The notes: generated by a model from the letters alone, not told the origin. A DNA stretch of 64,000 bases from a virus (IMGVR_UViG_3300024358_000009:62001-126000), one strand, 5' to 3'; counted from the stretch's first letter, positions 50,921 through 60,926 are shown. Program-made: numbers and translations.

Positions 50921-51040
50921 TTATAGAATACCTTTATTTTTACCTATCTTATCAATTGCATATAAAAACATACCTACAGATTGAGCCACTTCTGGATCAG
51001 CAGCAGCTTCTGCATAAATATCATCTATATTTTTATACAC
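50921..51040 (-). CDS. Small protein, 39 residues, GTG start
   Basis: A frame beginning at GTG 51040, inside the last codons of the upstream gene, encodes MYKNIDDIYAEAAADPEVAQ and ends KIGKNKGIL. It is acidic at the front, basic at the end and shows normal gene-like composition. It accounts for most of the otherwise empty space 50879-51032. The ribosome site is poor, so the gene is likely but not certain. Confidence 0.5.
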   Translation of the reverse strand: MYKNIDDIYAEAAADPEVAQSVGMFLYAIDKIGKNKGIL

Positions 51041-51545
51041 CGTCAATTTCTTCTATACTTGTGGCATTTTCAACAGCTTTTCTTCTACTTGCAAACACAC
51101 TTGACAGTTGTGCCCTAGCAGAACCATACTGTAATAATAATTGTACCATTTCGTTTATAGAAGTAAAACTTATAGCTGTATTATCTAAGGCTATAATTTG
51201 AGGTAGTGGCAAATTTAAAGCAGCAGCTTCTTTTGCAAGAGCGAATACGCCAGATATAAGAGCCACATCATTGGCTGATAAACCAAGACTAAATCCTTGA
51301 TTAGAATTCCAACCTTGAGCAATGGCAGCTTCCCATTCCTCATCAATCTTGGCCAATTTTTCAAGTTTCTTTTCTTGTAGTGGCCATTCACTAATAACTT
51401 GTTGTGCAGCTTGTTTTTGCTGGTCTGTGGAAATATCTGGGTCTTTATAAACTATTCCTATAAGTCCATCTTCTTGAAAATAAACATTTTCAATAGGGCA
51501 AACTGCCATTACTTTTTCGTTCAAAATTTGCATATTGTTATTCAT
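51033..51545 (-). CDS. DUF4376-like fibre-associated protein
   Basis: A 170-residue protein directly behind the giant fibre gene, the usual place of tail-fibre assembly or DUF4376-type proteins. The second half is helical (SANDVALISGVFALAKEAAA, SINEMVQLLLQYGSARAQLS), like the C-terminal domain of that family. It may help fold or attach the fibre. The family call is by resemblance and position. Confidence 0.5.
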   Translation of the reverse strand: MNNNMQILNEKVMAVCPIENVYFQEDGLIGIVYKDPDISTDQQKQAAQQVISEWPLQEKKLEKLAKIDEEWEAAIAQGWNSNQGFSLGLSANDVALISGVFALAKEAAALNLPLPQIIALDNTAISFTSINEMVQLLLQYGSARAQLSSVFASRRKAVENATSIEEIDGV

Positions 51546-51552
51546 GTTTCAC

Positions 51553-54500
51553 CTAGCACCACAAAACAATTCCACAATTCACTCCATACCAATTTGCTGT
51601 TGATGATGCGTTTTGAATAGGGGTTACATAATGGTAACCAATACTGCTGGTATATCCATGTGTTGAAATAGTTCTTACAACATATCCTGAGATTTGCGAA
51701 TCAGTATAAGCTGTTCCAAAAAATGATGTTGTAGAATCCAATCCGAAACCAGCTTGAGCAGTTGATCCGGCAGCACCGGTTCCAACAGCCAATACCCCAG
51801 TTATTAAAACTGGAGACTCATTAAGTCCATTAATAAAATTAAGTCTGGTAACGCTTGCTCCACCATTCCATTCTCTACTTGCACCACTCCATGCAAAATT
51901 AAGTGAAAAAGCGGTAACAAAACCATGCCTTAAAATTCTGTTGTGATTGTTCCATAGGTAACGATTGGCAGCAGAATCTTCAGTTGTAGTTGCAGCAGTT
52001 GCCCTAAATGTTCCAAGATACCTTCTGCTTAAATCTGTTGTTTTTACATAAACACCATTTTGAAAAGATATTGCAGAACTTCTTGAAGAAGTAGTACCCC
52101 ATGCTACTGGAGGGTCTAATGCTAATGTTCCAGAACTTAAATAACCAAATACATCATACAATGTTCCAGAAGATAATCCTGAAAGTGCTAATGTTTTTTC
52201 TGTGAAAGAACAATTTACCCAAGAAGAAGATGATGTGTTATATAAACTTATTTTATCACCATTATAAGGTGTGTAGTAGACATTAGATGCTGATGTGACA
52301 TCAGAAGTTGTTACTGGTGTACCAGATGTTAATGTCAATCTTCCACCTGAAAATAATCCTTGTACTTCCCAACTAGGTGCTGCTGTTCCGTTAGAACGCA
52401 AGACCTGACCAGATGTTCCAGCAGCAAGAAATGAAGTCGCTCCTGAACCTGTGTTGTAGGGAATCTGTCCTGCACCACCGCCAAGCAAATTGGTAATTCC
52501 GTTTGTCCAGCTTAAGTTTCCGCTACCATCTGTTTTTAAAACATAGTTGTTGGTTCCAGCAGTAGTAGGCAATGTTAATGTGTAATTGGTGGCTATAGTT
52601 GCTGGAGATTGCATGGCAACATAATTGCTGCTATCAGCGTCTGCAAATCTTATGTCTGTCTGTGCATTTAGGTAAAGATTTCCGGTGGCATCAAAATAAC
52701 TGTATACAGTAGTTCCTAGATAATCTCTGAACTCTAGTAATGGGTATGTCTGACCACTTGCACCAAAAATTCCAAAAACACCAAATGCAGCATTATTGCT
52801 GTAAAGAGCTAATTGATCATAAGCTGATGAGCCATATGAAAAGGAGGAAGTAGCTGTAAAACCAGCAGAACCATCATTGTATTGAATATCTCCAGTAGAG
52901 CCAGCAGCACTTGCACCAGCAGCACTAGTCCAAGATAATGTTCCTGCACCATTAGTTGATAAAACTTGTCCAGATGTTCCATCGGCTGTTGGATAAGATA
53001 ATCCAGCAGCAACAAGAGTACCAATAGTAGCTTGTCCAGCTATTCCAGCACCACCAGCAACAATTAATGATCCAGTACCAGTAGTTGTACTAGCAGTAGT
53101 ATCATTGATAGTAGTAGCACCAGTTGGACCGATAGAAAACAGAGTTGCTGTTGTACTATCTTTTAATATAACTAAATTTCCAGTTTGTGATGCAACAGCA
53201 TTTATCGTTAAAGTATTGTCTGTTGTTACAGTTTCAGTAATCGTTAATCCACTTAAAGTTCCAACACTAGTTATAGAACTAGTATTCATCCAACTTGGTG
53301 CTGAAGTTCCATTGCTTTTTAAAATTTGACCACTTGTGCCAGCAGCAAGAAATGATGTAGCACCAGAGCCAGTATTATATGGAAGTTGTCCTGCACCACC
53401 GCCAGCAATATTTGTTGCAGATGTAGCATTACCGCTTAATGAAGCAGTTATAGTTCCAGCCGAAAAATTTCCCGAAGCATCTCTTTGTACTACATATGAA
53501 GCAGTATTTGTTGAACTGGAATTAATTCCTATTGTTCCAGTTGATGTAATAGTTCCACCAGTAATTGGCGAATTTGTGGCAATCGAAGTTACTGTTCCAT
53601 TACCTGTACCAGCACCGATAGAAGTTCTAAATGTAGATGCAGACTCTGCTGTAACAGTATTGTCTGCATTAACTTTTAAAAATGTTACTGCTGAAGGATT
53701 TGTTAGCGTAAATAAATTACTTCCTACTGTTGTACCACCAAGACTAGTTCTTCCTGTAGCAGCTACTAAATTTGTTGAGCCACCATCCCATTGACGGCGT
53801 TCAGAATATGCGGAATCCCAGTTGGTCTGACTTGCCGAAGTTGGTAGTGCATAGCCAGTATCCATCGCAATAGCGATTGTTCCACTAGATGTAATCGGAG
53901 AATTTGTAACTTTCATTCCTGTTGGAACAGATACGCCAACAGATGTTACAGTTCCACCTGAAGATGGAGACGAGTTAGTAATTGTAAACGAAGGGTAAGT
54001 ACCAGTAACCGATATGCCAGTTCCAGCAGTCAATGTTACAGTCTGATCTGGTGAACTATTGGTAATAGTGAAATTTGGATAAGTACCGGAAGTAGAAATT
54101 CCTGTTCCAGCAGTCAAAACAACAGTTTGATCTGGTGATGAATTAGTTATCACACCAGTCGTATTATTGTATGAAATACCAGTTCCAGCAGAAAGAGCGG
54201 ACCTAGCCCTAGTATCTGTGTAATAAAGATTTGAGCCTTCACTTATACTAGATGTTGATCCAGCTACATTTTCCCAAACTTTAGAAGAACTATTGTATTG
54301 AATAATATCATTATCAGCTAAAGTTCCACTATTAATGCTGACATTATGTAATTCTTCTAACTCATAACCATTTTGTATATTTACTAATATAGAACCTTGA
54401 TTAACACTTACATTTACTACAGTTCCAATAAATACAGCATGATCTGGAGCAGTTGGTTTAGTAGTAGTTAAACCACCAGCAGTAGTTGGCGATAACCACA

Positions 54501-57500
54501 ATGTATTTCCAGCAGAAAAGCTAGAAGTGTTTACATTTTCTAAAAGTCCTTGAGCTACAACAAAACCATCAGCATTATGATTTATTGTTTCTGCAACAAG
54601 GGCATATGTTTTACTAGAATCAGTCTCTGTATTTGCTTGTGCTAATGCTACTGTTGGTGTGCTACCACTTGCACCGTTTACATAAACAACTTGTTTTGGA
54701 CTTAATGTAGATCCAGTAGAATTTTTAACTTTAGTTCTAAAATTTAATACTTCTTTAAATTCTAATTCACCAAAACCATCTGTGCTTAAAAACTGTCCAC
54801 CTATTCCATCAGAAGGTGGTAATGTCCAAATTGTGTTTGCAGAAATTGAATCAGGAGCTTTAAATCCAACATAATTACTTCCATTAGCCACCAACTCTAA
54901 AAAACGAAGTTCGCTAGTATTTCCAGCAGAAGAACCATATGGGGCGATGCTTATTTGACCAGAGCTATATGTGAATTCAGCAGTTCCATCAAATGATCCT
55001 GCGTTATTATATTGTAATTCTCCAGAACTTCCTCCTGGCGTAACAGTAGCTGGATCGCCTTGAAACCCTTGGTTACCCTGATCACCTTGGAAACCCTGAT
55101 TACCTTGGTCACCTTGGAACCCTTGGAACCCTTGGTCACCTTGGAAACCCTGATCACCTTGATCACCTTGGAACCCTTGGTTACCCTGATCACCTTGGAA
55201 ACCCTGATTACCTTGGTCACCTTGGAACCCTTGGAACCCTTGGTCACCTTGGAATCCTTGGTTACCTTGGTCACCTTGGTTACCCTGATCGCCTTGAAAC
55301 CCTTGGTTACCCTGATAACCTTGGAACCCTTGGTTACCTTGGTCACCTTGGAAACCCTGATTACCTTGGTCACCTTGGAAACCTTGATTACCTTGGTCAC
55401 CTTGAAACCCTTGGTTACCCTGATCACCTTGGAATCCTTGGTTACCTTGGTCACCTTGGTCACCTTGGAAACCTTGACTACCTTGGTTACCTTGTAATCC
55501 TTGATTGCCTTGGAAACCTTGGTTACCAGTATCGCCTTTATCACCAGTTCTAGCGAAAGTTAATAAAACTTCATCTTGATCAGAAAAAGAACCACTACCA
55601 GAAAGATAAGAAACATCTATATCAAAATAACTTGGACTAGAATCAGATAAAGAATTTATTGCGTATATAGCAAAAACATTTGGTGAAAACTTTTTAGATA
55701 TCTTTACATGACCTTTAATAGTACTTGTTGAATCATCTATTGTATTTAAATAGATAGACAAATCTATATTTGCATTGTTTGGATTATCATCAATTAATAA
55801 ATGTGTTGCAGAAGAAATATCAGAATTATTAAATCTTATATAATTATCGCCTGGATCGCTTATAGATGTATTTAATCCATCAAATTTATACTCAACAGTT
55901 ACACCGCCGAAATTTCCATCATTACCTTGTGAGCCTTGCGATCCTTGAATTCCTTGTAAACCTTGTAATCCCTGATTACCCTGTAAGCCTTGAGTGCCTT
56001 GATAACCTTGAGATCCACGATCAACAATCATATCCCAAAAATATTCTTCTGGTGCATTTCCAGCAGAACCAATCGTAATCATCATTACCCATAATTGGCC
56101 GTTATAGGAAACTGCATCTCCAGCATTATAAACTATGCCACTATTATAAGTACCAACATAATTAAATGGTTGTGATCCTTGATAACCTTGATTGCCTTGG
56201 TAACCTTGAAAACCTTGATCACCCTGAAAACCTTGTTCGCCTTGATAGCCTTGAAACCCTTGGTTACCTTGATCACCCTTGCTTAATACTAAATCCCAAT
56301 TGCCTGGATAAGCAGGAGGAATGTATCCTGCTGCACCAATGTAATTACTCATTACATAAAGAGAACCATCATAAGTTACTGCTTGACCAACAGAATATGT
56401 GACTCCATTATTATAAGCACCAAGATAATTAAAAGGTTGAGAACCTTGATCGCCTTGGAACCCTTGGTTACCCTGATCACCTTGGAACCCTTGATTACCT
56501 TGGTCACCTTGAAAACCTTGGTTACCCTGATCACCTTGGAACCCTTGATTACCTTGGTCACCTTGAGAACCTTGGTTACCCTGATCACCTTGGAACCCTT
56601 GGTTGCCTTGGTCACCTTGAGAACCTTGGTTACCTTGATCACCTTGGAACCCTTGATTACCTTGGTTACCTTGGAACCCTTGGTTGCCTTGGTTACCTTG
56701 AAAACCTTGTCTACCTTGAAAACCTTGGAACCCTTGGTTGCCTTGGTTACCTTGAAAACCTTGTCTACCTTGAAAACCTTGAAAACCCTGTATACCTTGA
56801 AAACCCTGCGGTCCTTGATTACCAGCATTATTTGGTTCAAAAATAGTATGTATAATTCCATTACTGTCTAAAACAAAACCTTTCTTATCTACAACATTTA
56901 TAGCAAATTCATTTATTTGCATATCGCCAGAATTTGGTATAGATCCAGCTATGTAAGATCTTTTTGGTTTTATTGCTATATAAGGATCTTGTGTTGTATG
57001 CGTAGGTGCTACTGTTGTAGTAGTAGTCGTTGTAGTTGTGGTTGTGGTCGTAGTAGTTGTAGTTGTAGTAGATTGATTATATGCAGTTATTGATACATTA
57101 AAATTAACATTACTAATCCAAGAACTTGAATAAAAATCAAAATAAAAAGTAGATCCAGTAGGAACAACAAAACTTTCATTAAAACTTAAATTTATTGGAT
57201 ATACATATGGTTCTGGAGGTTGACTAAAATTTGTATATGTACTATCTGAAATTGGATAATTAAAACTACCTTTATAAACTAAACCACTACCAGATATATT
57301 TAATGTTACGAATGGTGGATATGCATCTCCTGTTTCTGGATCATAAGAAAGTATCTCTATAGTTACATTTGAAGATGGCGTTATTGGAGGTTCAAGTGGA
57401 GAATGAATTGGACCTGGTCCAGATGGAGAAAGAACCATAGAAAATGAATCAGAACTAGCATATGGCCAATCTGTACTTGGACCACCAATAGAACTAAATG

Positions 57501-58299
57501 ATGTTTGATAATTTAAATAAGATCTAAACTTAACAACAGATTGTTGAGGTGATTGCGTTGTAGTTGTGGTTGTTGTAGTAGGATTTGGATTGATATAGCA
57601 ATCAAGTTTTGCAAATTGATCACCGCTAAATGTAATTAATTCAGTTATTATATATGTTCCACTTATATCTCCAAAACCACCACTTAAAATAATAAAATCA
57701 TTAAATGATAATATATCTCCAACTTGTAAATCATAAGTAGTCCATGTAGAACCATTAAAAAAATTAATTGCCGGACCAACACCAACCATACTAGCTGTCA
57801 AAAGTTGATAAGGGCCACCAGTAAAATAAAATCCGTTATTTGAAGTTATTGAAGCTCCACTAGGGGTATTACTAGCAGAAGAGCTTGAAACATCTATGCT
57901 CCAATTGGCAAAACAATCTCCTGAGTTATCTGGAACAAAATAAAAACTACCACTAGAACCCACTTCAATTCCATTAGCAATAATTGAAATTTGTGATCCA
58001 GCATCAATATATATAGGAAAAGAAAAAGAAAAAACATGAGGAAGCATTGAAGCTGTTTCATTAATATAATCTATAGTTCCATTAGGACCATAGACTCTTA
58101 ATATTAAAGAAGCACCAGTAAATTGAGCAAAAGCTGAGTATTGGGCTAATAAATAACCAGACTCTGATGCATTAAAAGAAAATACAAAATAACCTGGATT
58201 TGGTTGATTGTTTGCCTGATAAACTAAATATGGATCTTGATATGTTCCAGAGCCTGTATATGTAGCATTTATTATAGATTGATCGATTGTAAATGACAC
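51553..58299 (-). CDS. Giant collagen-like tail fibre with host-recognition C-terminus
   Basis: About 2248 residues. The start is set at GTG 58299, 9 bases after GGAGG and overlapping the upstream TAG; an in-frame TTG at 58305 is too close to that site. Order: beta-rich head, two poly-Thr linkers, a fibre motif (MQINEFAINVVDKKGFVLDS), Gly-X-Gln collagen blocks of GDQGNQGFQ type broken by two CBM-like modules (PFNYLGAYNNGVTYSVGQAV and a relative) and a beta domain, then a beta shaft. The end (LTSGTPVTTSDVTSASNVYY, YVKTTDLSRRYLGTFRAT) is a domain common at the ends of phage tail fibres. Likely receptor-binding fibre. Confidence 0.8.
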   Translation of the reverse strand: MSFTIDQSIINATYTGSGTYQDPYLVYQANNQPNPGYFVFSFNASESGYLLAQYSAFAQFTGASLILRVYGPNGTIDYINETASMLPHVFSFSFPIYIDAGSQISIIANGIEVGSSGSFYFVPDNSGDCFANWSIDVSSSSASNTPSGASITSNNGFYFTGGPYQLLTASMVGVGPAINFFNGSTWTTYDLQVGDILSFNDFIILSGGFGDISGTYIITELITFSGDQFAKLDCYINPNPTTTTTTTTQSPQQSVVKFRSYLNYQTSFSSIGGPSTDWPYASSDSFSMVLSPSGPGPIHSPLEPPITPSSNVTIEILSYDPETGDAYPPFVTLNISGSGLVYKGSFNYPISDSTYTNFSQPPEPYVYPINLSFNESFVVPTGSTFYFDFYSSSWISNVNFNVSITAYNQSTTTTTTTTTTTTTTTTTTTVAPTHTTQDPYIAIKPKRSYIAGSIPNSGDMQINEFAINVVDKKGFVLDSNGIIHTIFEPNNAGNQGPQGFQGIQGFQGFQGRQGFQGNQGNQGFQGFQGRQGFQGNQGNQGFQGNQGNQGFQGDQGNQGSQGDQGNQGFQGDQGNQGSQGDQGNQGFQGDQGNQGFQGDQGNQGFQGDQGNQGFQGDQGSQPFNYLGAYNNGVTYSVGQAVTYDGSLYVMSNYIGAAGYIPPAYPGNWDLVLSKGDQGNQGFQGYQGEQGFQGDQGFQGYQGNQGYQGSQPFNYVGTYNSGIVYNAGDAVSYNGQLWVMMITIGSAGNAPEEYFWDMIVDRGSQGYQGTQGLQGNQGLQGLQGIQGSQGSQGNDGNFGGVTVEYKFDGLNTSISDPGDNYIRFNNSDISSATHLLIDDNPNNANIDLSIYLNTIDDSTSTIKGHVKISKKFSPNVFAIYAINSLSDSSPSYFDIDVSYLSGSGSFSDQDEVLLTFARTGDKGDTGNQGFQGNQGLQGNQGSQGFQGDQGDQGNQGFQGDQGNQGFQGDQGNQGFQGDQGNQGFQGDQGNQGFQGYQGNQGFQGDQGNQGDQGNQGFQGDQGFQGFQGDQGNQGFQGDQGNQGFQGDQGDQGFQGDQGFQGFQGDQGNQGFQGDQGNQGFQGDPATVTPGGSSGELQYNNAGSFDGTAEFTYSSGQISIAPYGSSAGNTSELRFLELVANGSNYVGFKAPDSISANTIWTLPPSDGIGGQFLSTDGFGELEFKEVLNFRTKVKNSTGSTLSPKQVVYVNGASGSTPTVALAQANTETDSSKTYALVAETINHNADGFVVAQGLLENVNTSSFSAGNTLWLSPTTAGGLTTTKPTAPDHAVFIGTVVNVSVNQGSILVNIQNGYELEELHNVSINSGTLADNDIIQYNSSSKVWENVAGSTSSISEGSNLYYTDTRARSALSAGTGISYNNTTGVITNSSPDQTVVLTAGTGISTSGTYPNFTITNSSPDQTVTLTAGTGISVTGTYPSFTITNSSPSSGGTVTSVGVSVPTGMKVTNSPITSSGTIAIAMDTGYALPTSASQTNWDSAYSERRQWDGGSTNLVAATGRTSLGGTTVGSNLFTLTNPSAVTFLKVNADNTVTAESASTFRTSIGAGTGNGTVTSIATNSPITGGTITSTGTIGINSSSTNTASYVVQRDASGNFSAGTITASLSGNATSATNIAGGGAGQLPYNTGSGATSFLAAGTSGQILKSNGTSAPSWMNTSSITSVGTLSGLTITETVTTDNTLTINAVASQTGNLVILKDSTTATLFSIGPTGATTINDTTASTTTGTGSLIVAGGAGIAGQATIGTLVAAGLSYPTADGTSGQVLSTNGAGTLSWTSAAGASAAGSTGDIQYNDGSAGFTATSSFSYGSSAYDQLALYSNNAAFGVFGIFGASGQTYPLLEFRDYLGTTVYSYFDATGNLYLNAQTDIRFADADSSNYVAMQSPATIATNYTLTLPTTAGTNNYVLKTDGSGNLSWTNGITNLLGGGAGQIPYNTGSGATSFLAAGTSGQVLRSNGTAAPSWEVQGLFSGGRLTLTSGTPVTTSDVTSASNVYYTPYNGDKISLYNTSSSSWVNCSFTEKTLALSGLSSGTLYDVFGYLSSGTLALDPPVAWGTTSSRSSAISFQNGVYVKTTDLSRRYLGTFRATAATTTEDSAANRYLWNNHNRILRHGFVTAFSLNFAWSGASREWNGGASVTRLNFINGLNESPVLITGVLAVGTGAAGSTAQAGFGLDSTTSFFGTAYTDSQISGYVVRTISTHGYTSSIGYHYVTPIQNASSTANWYGVNCGIVLWC
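55060..55530 (-). repeat. 27-bp tandem repeat block coding GDQGNQGFQ
   Basis: Nearly identical 27-base units (9 residues, three Gly-X-Gln triplets) run through this part of the giant fibre, with single-base changes among CCTTGG, CCTTGA and CCCTGA. Such near-identity favours length change by recombination. Confidence 0.8.
56445..56800 (-). repeat. Second 27-bp tandem repeat block
   Basis: The same unit type as at 55060-55530, in the first long collagen block of the giant fibre. Some units replace the Phe triplet by Ser (GSQ). Confidence 0.8.
57013..57069 (-). repeat. Poly-Thr linker, 19 Thr codons
   Basis: Nineteen Thr codons with mixed third bases, closed by VAPTH, between the beta-rich head and the shaft of the giant fibre. 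Confidence 0.85.
57556..57579 (-). repeat. Poly-Thr linker, eight Thr codons
   Basis: Eight Thr codons between NP and QSPQQS, separating the first two domains of the giant fibre. Confidence 0.85.
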
Positions 58300-60359
58300 T
58301 ACCAAGTTCCTCCATCTACATCAACCCAAACAAGTTGATTAGAACTATTGTATGTTAATATTTGTCCGGTAGATCCACCAGATGGAAAACTTGCTTCACT
58401 GCCTTGAAATCCTTGATCTCCTTGATAACCCTGATCACCTTGATAACCCTGTTCTCCTTGATAACCCTGATAACCTTGTTCTCCTTGGTATCCCTGAAAC
58501 CCTTGTGAGCCAGCAGTAAGAATTATATCTTCTTTTGCCCAATGATTTATAGAATTTGGATCATATCTATATACCCATAAAATTAATGGATCTGTGTCAT
58601 CTGGAGCAAATGCCCATTGATAAACTTCTGGAGGACCACTCGGATAAGTTGTTAAAAGATGAGTTTCGTTTTCAAAAGTTCCTATAAATTCTGAATAATG
58701 ACCATCAATACCTTGATAACCTTGAGAGCCTTGATAACCTTGTGTTCCTTGAAATCCTTGATTACCTTGAAGACCTTGATTACCCTGTAAACCTTGATTT
58801 CCCTGCAATCCTTGATTACCTTGAAGTCCTTGGTTGCCTTGATTACCTTGATGACCTTGAAAACCAATAGAGCCAACAAGACCTTGTCTACCTTGACTGC
58901 CTTGAAGACCTTGATATCCTTGTAAGCCCTGATAACCTTGTGGTCCACGAATCGGGCCAACATTATCCCAATAAACAGGGCTAGTGCCTGTGTATACAAC
59001 TCCGTCTCCAATAGCAGCAGTTCCATTGTCTGGATTAGGACAAGATTGACTAGCAGATCCTTGTGCTGTAGATGTAAGTAACCACATATCTCCAATAGTG
59101 GCAGTTCCAGTTTGATTATTGAAAATATTTTGCCAAGTATCAGAACCTTTTATTTCAACTCCAGCACCTGTTTGTCCTTGATTGCCTTGACTTCCTTGAT
59201 AACCTTGTAAACCTTGACTACCTTGATTACCTTGCAAACCTTGATTGCCCTGTAATCCTTGATTACCTTGAAAACCTTGATTACCCTGAAAGCCTTGACT
59301 ACCTTGAAGTCCTTGATTTCCCTGAAGTCCTTGATTACCTTGAAGACCTTGATTTCCTTGAAATCCTTGTAAACCTTGATTACCTTGAAGACCTTGAAAA
59401 CCTTGACGACCCTGAAGACCTTGTAAACCTTGATTTCCTTGTAAGCCTTGATGACCTTGTGTTCCTTGATTACCAATATCACCAACAAGGAGTAAAGATA
59501 TTGTAATTTGTTGGTTGTTACTTAGTGAAAACCCAGAAGATGTATTAACATGTTCTATGTTAAACGAAGCATAAGTACTATTAACTGTATTTGAAGATGT
59601 TATTTTAAAAATAGAAAATTTAGAATTATCATTAATTGGTTGAATAACTATATATGATTTTACAAAATTAGTAGAATCATCTAATAAAGAATAAATAGAA
59701 CTAATATTATTAGAATTTATATCTAGACCACTAAATAAGGCTATTGTCGCAAGAGAAAAATTAGAGTTATTTAATCTAAACTGTTCTGGAGTTGGAACAC
59801 CAGATGTTAATGTACTAAATAAATAATTTATATGTAATGAACTAACGCCTTGATAGCCTTGAGATCCAACTTGTCCAGTTATATTAACATCCCAAACATT
59901 ACTACTTCCAGTGCCAACTACATAATCCACATCAACAACTATGCTCGATGTGTTTGGATCAGTAGATAATATAAGACCTTCTAAAAAATGAGATGTATTA
60001 TTATTATCTACTATCCTTACTCTAATACCAGCCCTAATAGCATCTATAGATAATACAGAAAGAGTTTTTAGTCCAATAGTTTTGGATATAGTTGATAAAG
60101 ATGATGTAGCACCGAAAGAAATGCCTATTGAACCTTGATCACCTTGAAAACCAATAAAACCTTGGTTTCCTTGATTACCTTGATTACCTTGATTTCCTTG
60201 ATTGCCTTGTGAACCCTGAATACCTTGAAGACCTTGAGAACCAGTAACAACTCCTGGAATAAAGTTAGTGCCATCAAATTTAATGACATTTCCAGAAGAA
60301 GGAACACCTACAAAATCGTCTTGATCTTGTATTCTTGATGGTCTTTTGCTGAAATGCAT
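58299..60359 (-). CDS. Collagen-like fibre protein (Gly-Leu/Asn-Gln type)
   Basis: A 686-residue protein. The N-terminus (RIQDQDDFVGVPSSGNVIKF) resembles fibre-attachment peptides. Collagen blocks rich in GLQ, GNQ and GFQ alternate with beta domains, including one (IRVRIVDNNNTSHFLEGLIL) near 110 and one (NYLFSTLTSGVPTPEQFRLN) near 180 that is a relative of a domain in the next gene. The end (GSTGQILTYNSSNQLVWVDV) is a motif seen in fibre shafts. It abuts the giant fibre gene and probably forms part of the same appendage. Confidence 0.75.
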   Translation of the reverse strand: MHFSKRPSRIQDQDDFVGVPSSGNVIKFDGTNFIPGVVTGSQGLQGIQGSQGNQGNQGNQGNQGNQGFIGFQGDQGSIGISFGATSSLSTISKTIGLKTLSVLSIDAIRAGIRVRIVDNNNTSHFLEGLILSTDPNTSSIVVDVDYVVGTGSSNVWDVNITGQVGSQGYQGVSSLHINYLFSTLTSGVPTPEQFRLNNSNFSLATIALFSGLDINSNNISSIYSLLDDSTNFVKSYIVIQPINDNSKFSIFKITSSNTVNSTYASFNIEHVNTSSGFSLSNNQQITISLLLVGDIGNQGTQGHQGLQGNQGLQGLQGRQGFQGLQGNQGLQGFQGNQGLQGNQGLQGNQGLQGSQGFQGNQGFQGNQGLQGNQGLQGNQGSQGLQGYQGSQGNQGQTGAGVEIKGSDTWQNIFNNQTGTATIGDMWLLTSTAQGSASQSCPNPDNGTAAIGDGVVYTGTSPVYWDNVGPIRGPQGYQGLQGYQGLQGSQGRQGLVGSIGFQGHQGNQGNQGLQGNQGLQGNQGLQGNQGLQGNQGFQGTQGYQGSQGYQGIDGHYSEFIGTFENETHLLTTYPSGPPEVYQWAFAPDDTDPLILWVYRYDPNSINHWAKEDIILTAGSQGFQGYQGEQGYQGYQGEQGYQGDQGYQGDQGFQGSEASFPSGGSTGQILTYNSSNQLVWVDVDGGTW

Positions 60360-60362
60360 TTT

Positions 60363-60926
60363 TTATTCCAAAAATTTTGGTGTTATTCCATTTATACAAC
60401 CGTCTATATAGAATACACCACAAAAAGCAGCTATTTGTTTTGCTGTAGATTCAGTATTTTGCATTAAGTCTGAGTAATTAACTATTAATTTTCTGCCTGA
60501 AAAATTATTAAAAATATTTTCAGCTGTATTATACTGTTTTTCTATAGTATCTGGAAAAGCTTGATCGCCCATAAGCATAGAATATTCAATATTGGCTTTG
60601 TTTATATTTCTTTTTGCCCATATTATACTAGTTTGTATTGAAGTTTCTGATATGAACTTATTCCATGCATCTTTTTTTAGAAATTCAAATGATCTTGTTC
60701 CAATTTTTCCTTGTTGAACTGTTTTTAGTTTTAAATCCCAGTAATTTTTTGGATTTGTATAAATATATCTTGTGTACTTATCATTGAAACTTCCTGTTGG
60801 ATACCAGTCTGGATTATCATTTGCATTCTCTCTTTCTCCCATATTTATGCCAAGAGAGTTTAATATTTTGGCTATAACGCTAGTTCCAGATCTATAAGAA
60901 CCAATTATAATTGTGCAATCTTTCAT
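60363..60926 (-). CDS. Sulfotransferase
   Basis: A 187-residue protein with the PAPS-binding loop GSYRSGTSVIAKIL at 9-22 and a closing VNYSDLMQNTESTAKQIAAF segment (near 149-168) that matches the conserved C-terminal region of cytosolic and carbohydrate sulfotransferases. It is shorter than most (250-300 residues), as usual for phage versions. It would transfer sulfate from PAPS to a hydroxyl or amino group, likely on a sugar. Immediate neighbours are a glycosyltransferase upstream and a collagen-like fibre downstream, with a 4-base overlap to the former. Confidence 0.75.
   Translation of the reverse strand: MKDCTIIIGSYRSGTSVIAKILNSLGINMGERENANDNPDWYPTGSFNDKYTRYIYTNPKNYWDLKLKTVQQGKIGTRSFEFLKKDAWNKFISETSIQTSIIWAKRNINKANIEYSMLMGDQAFPDTIEKQYNTAENIFNNFSGRKLIVNYSDLMQNTESTAKQIAAFCGVFYIDGCINGITPKFLE

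Noticed and set aside
55060-55530. Regular short DNA repeats suggesting a CRISPR array
   Set aside because: The units are contiguous without spacers and keep the reading frame of a collagen-like protein.
54951-55544. Long - strand frame (197 codons) of Lys/Val-rich sequence
   Set aside because: It is the out-of-frame reading of the GDQGNQGFQ repeats of the giant fibre; the repeat has no stop in several frames.
56383-56871. Long + strand frame (162 codons) rich in Leu and Thr
   Set aside because: Antisense shadow of the collagen repeat; no ribosome site and no independent composition.
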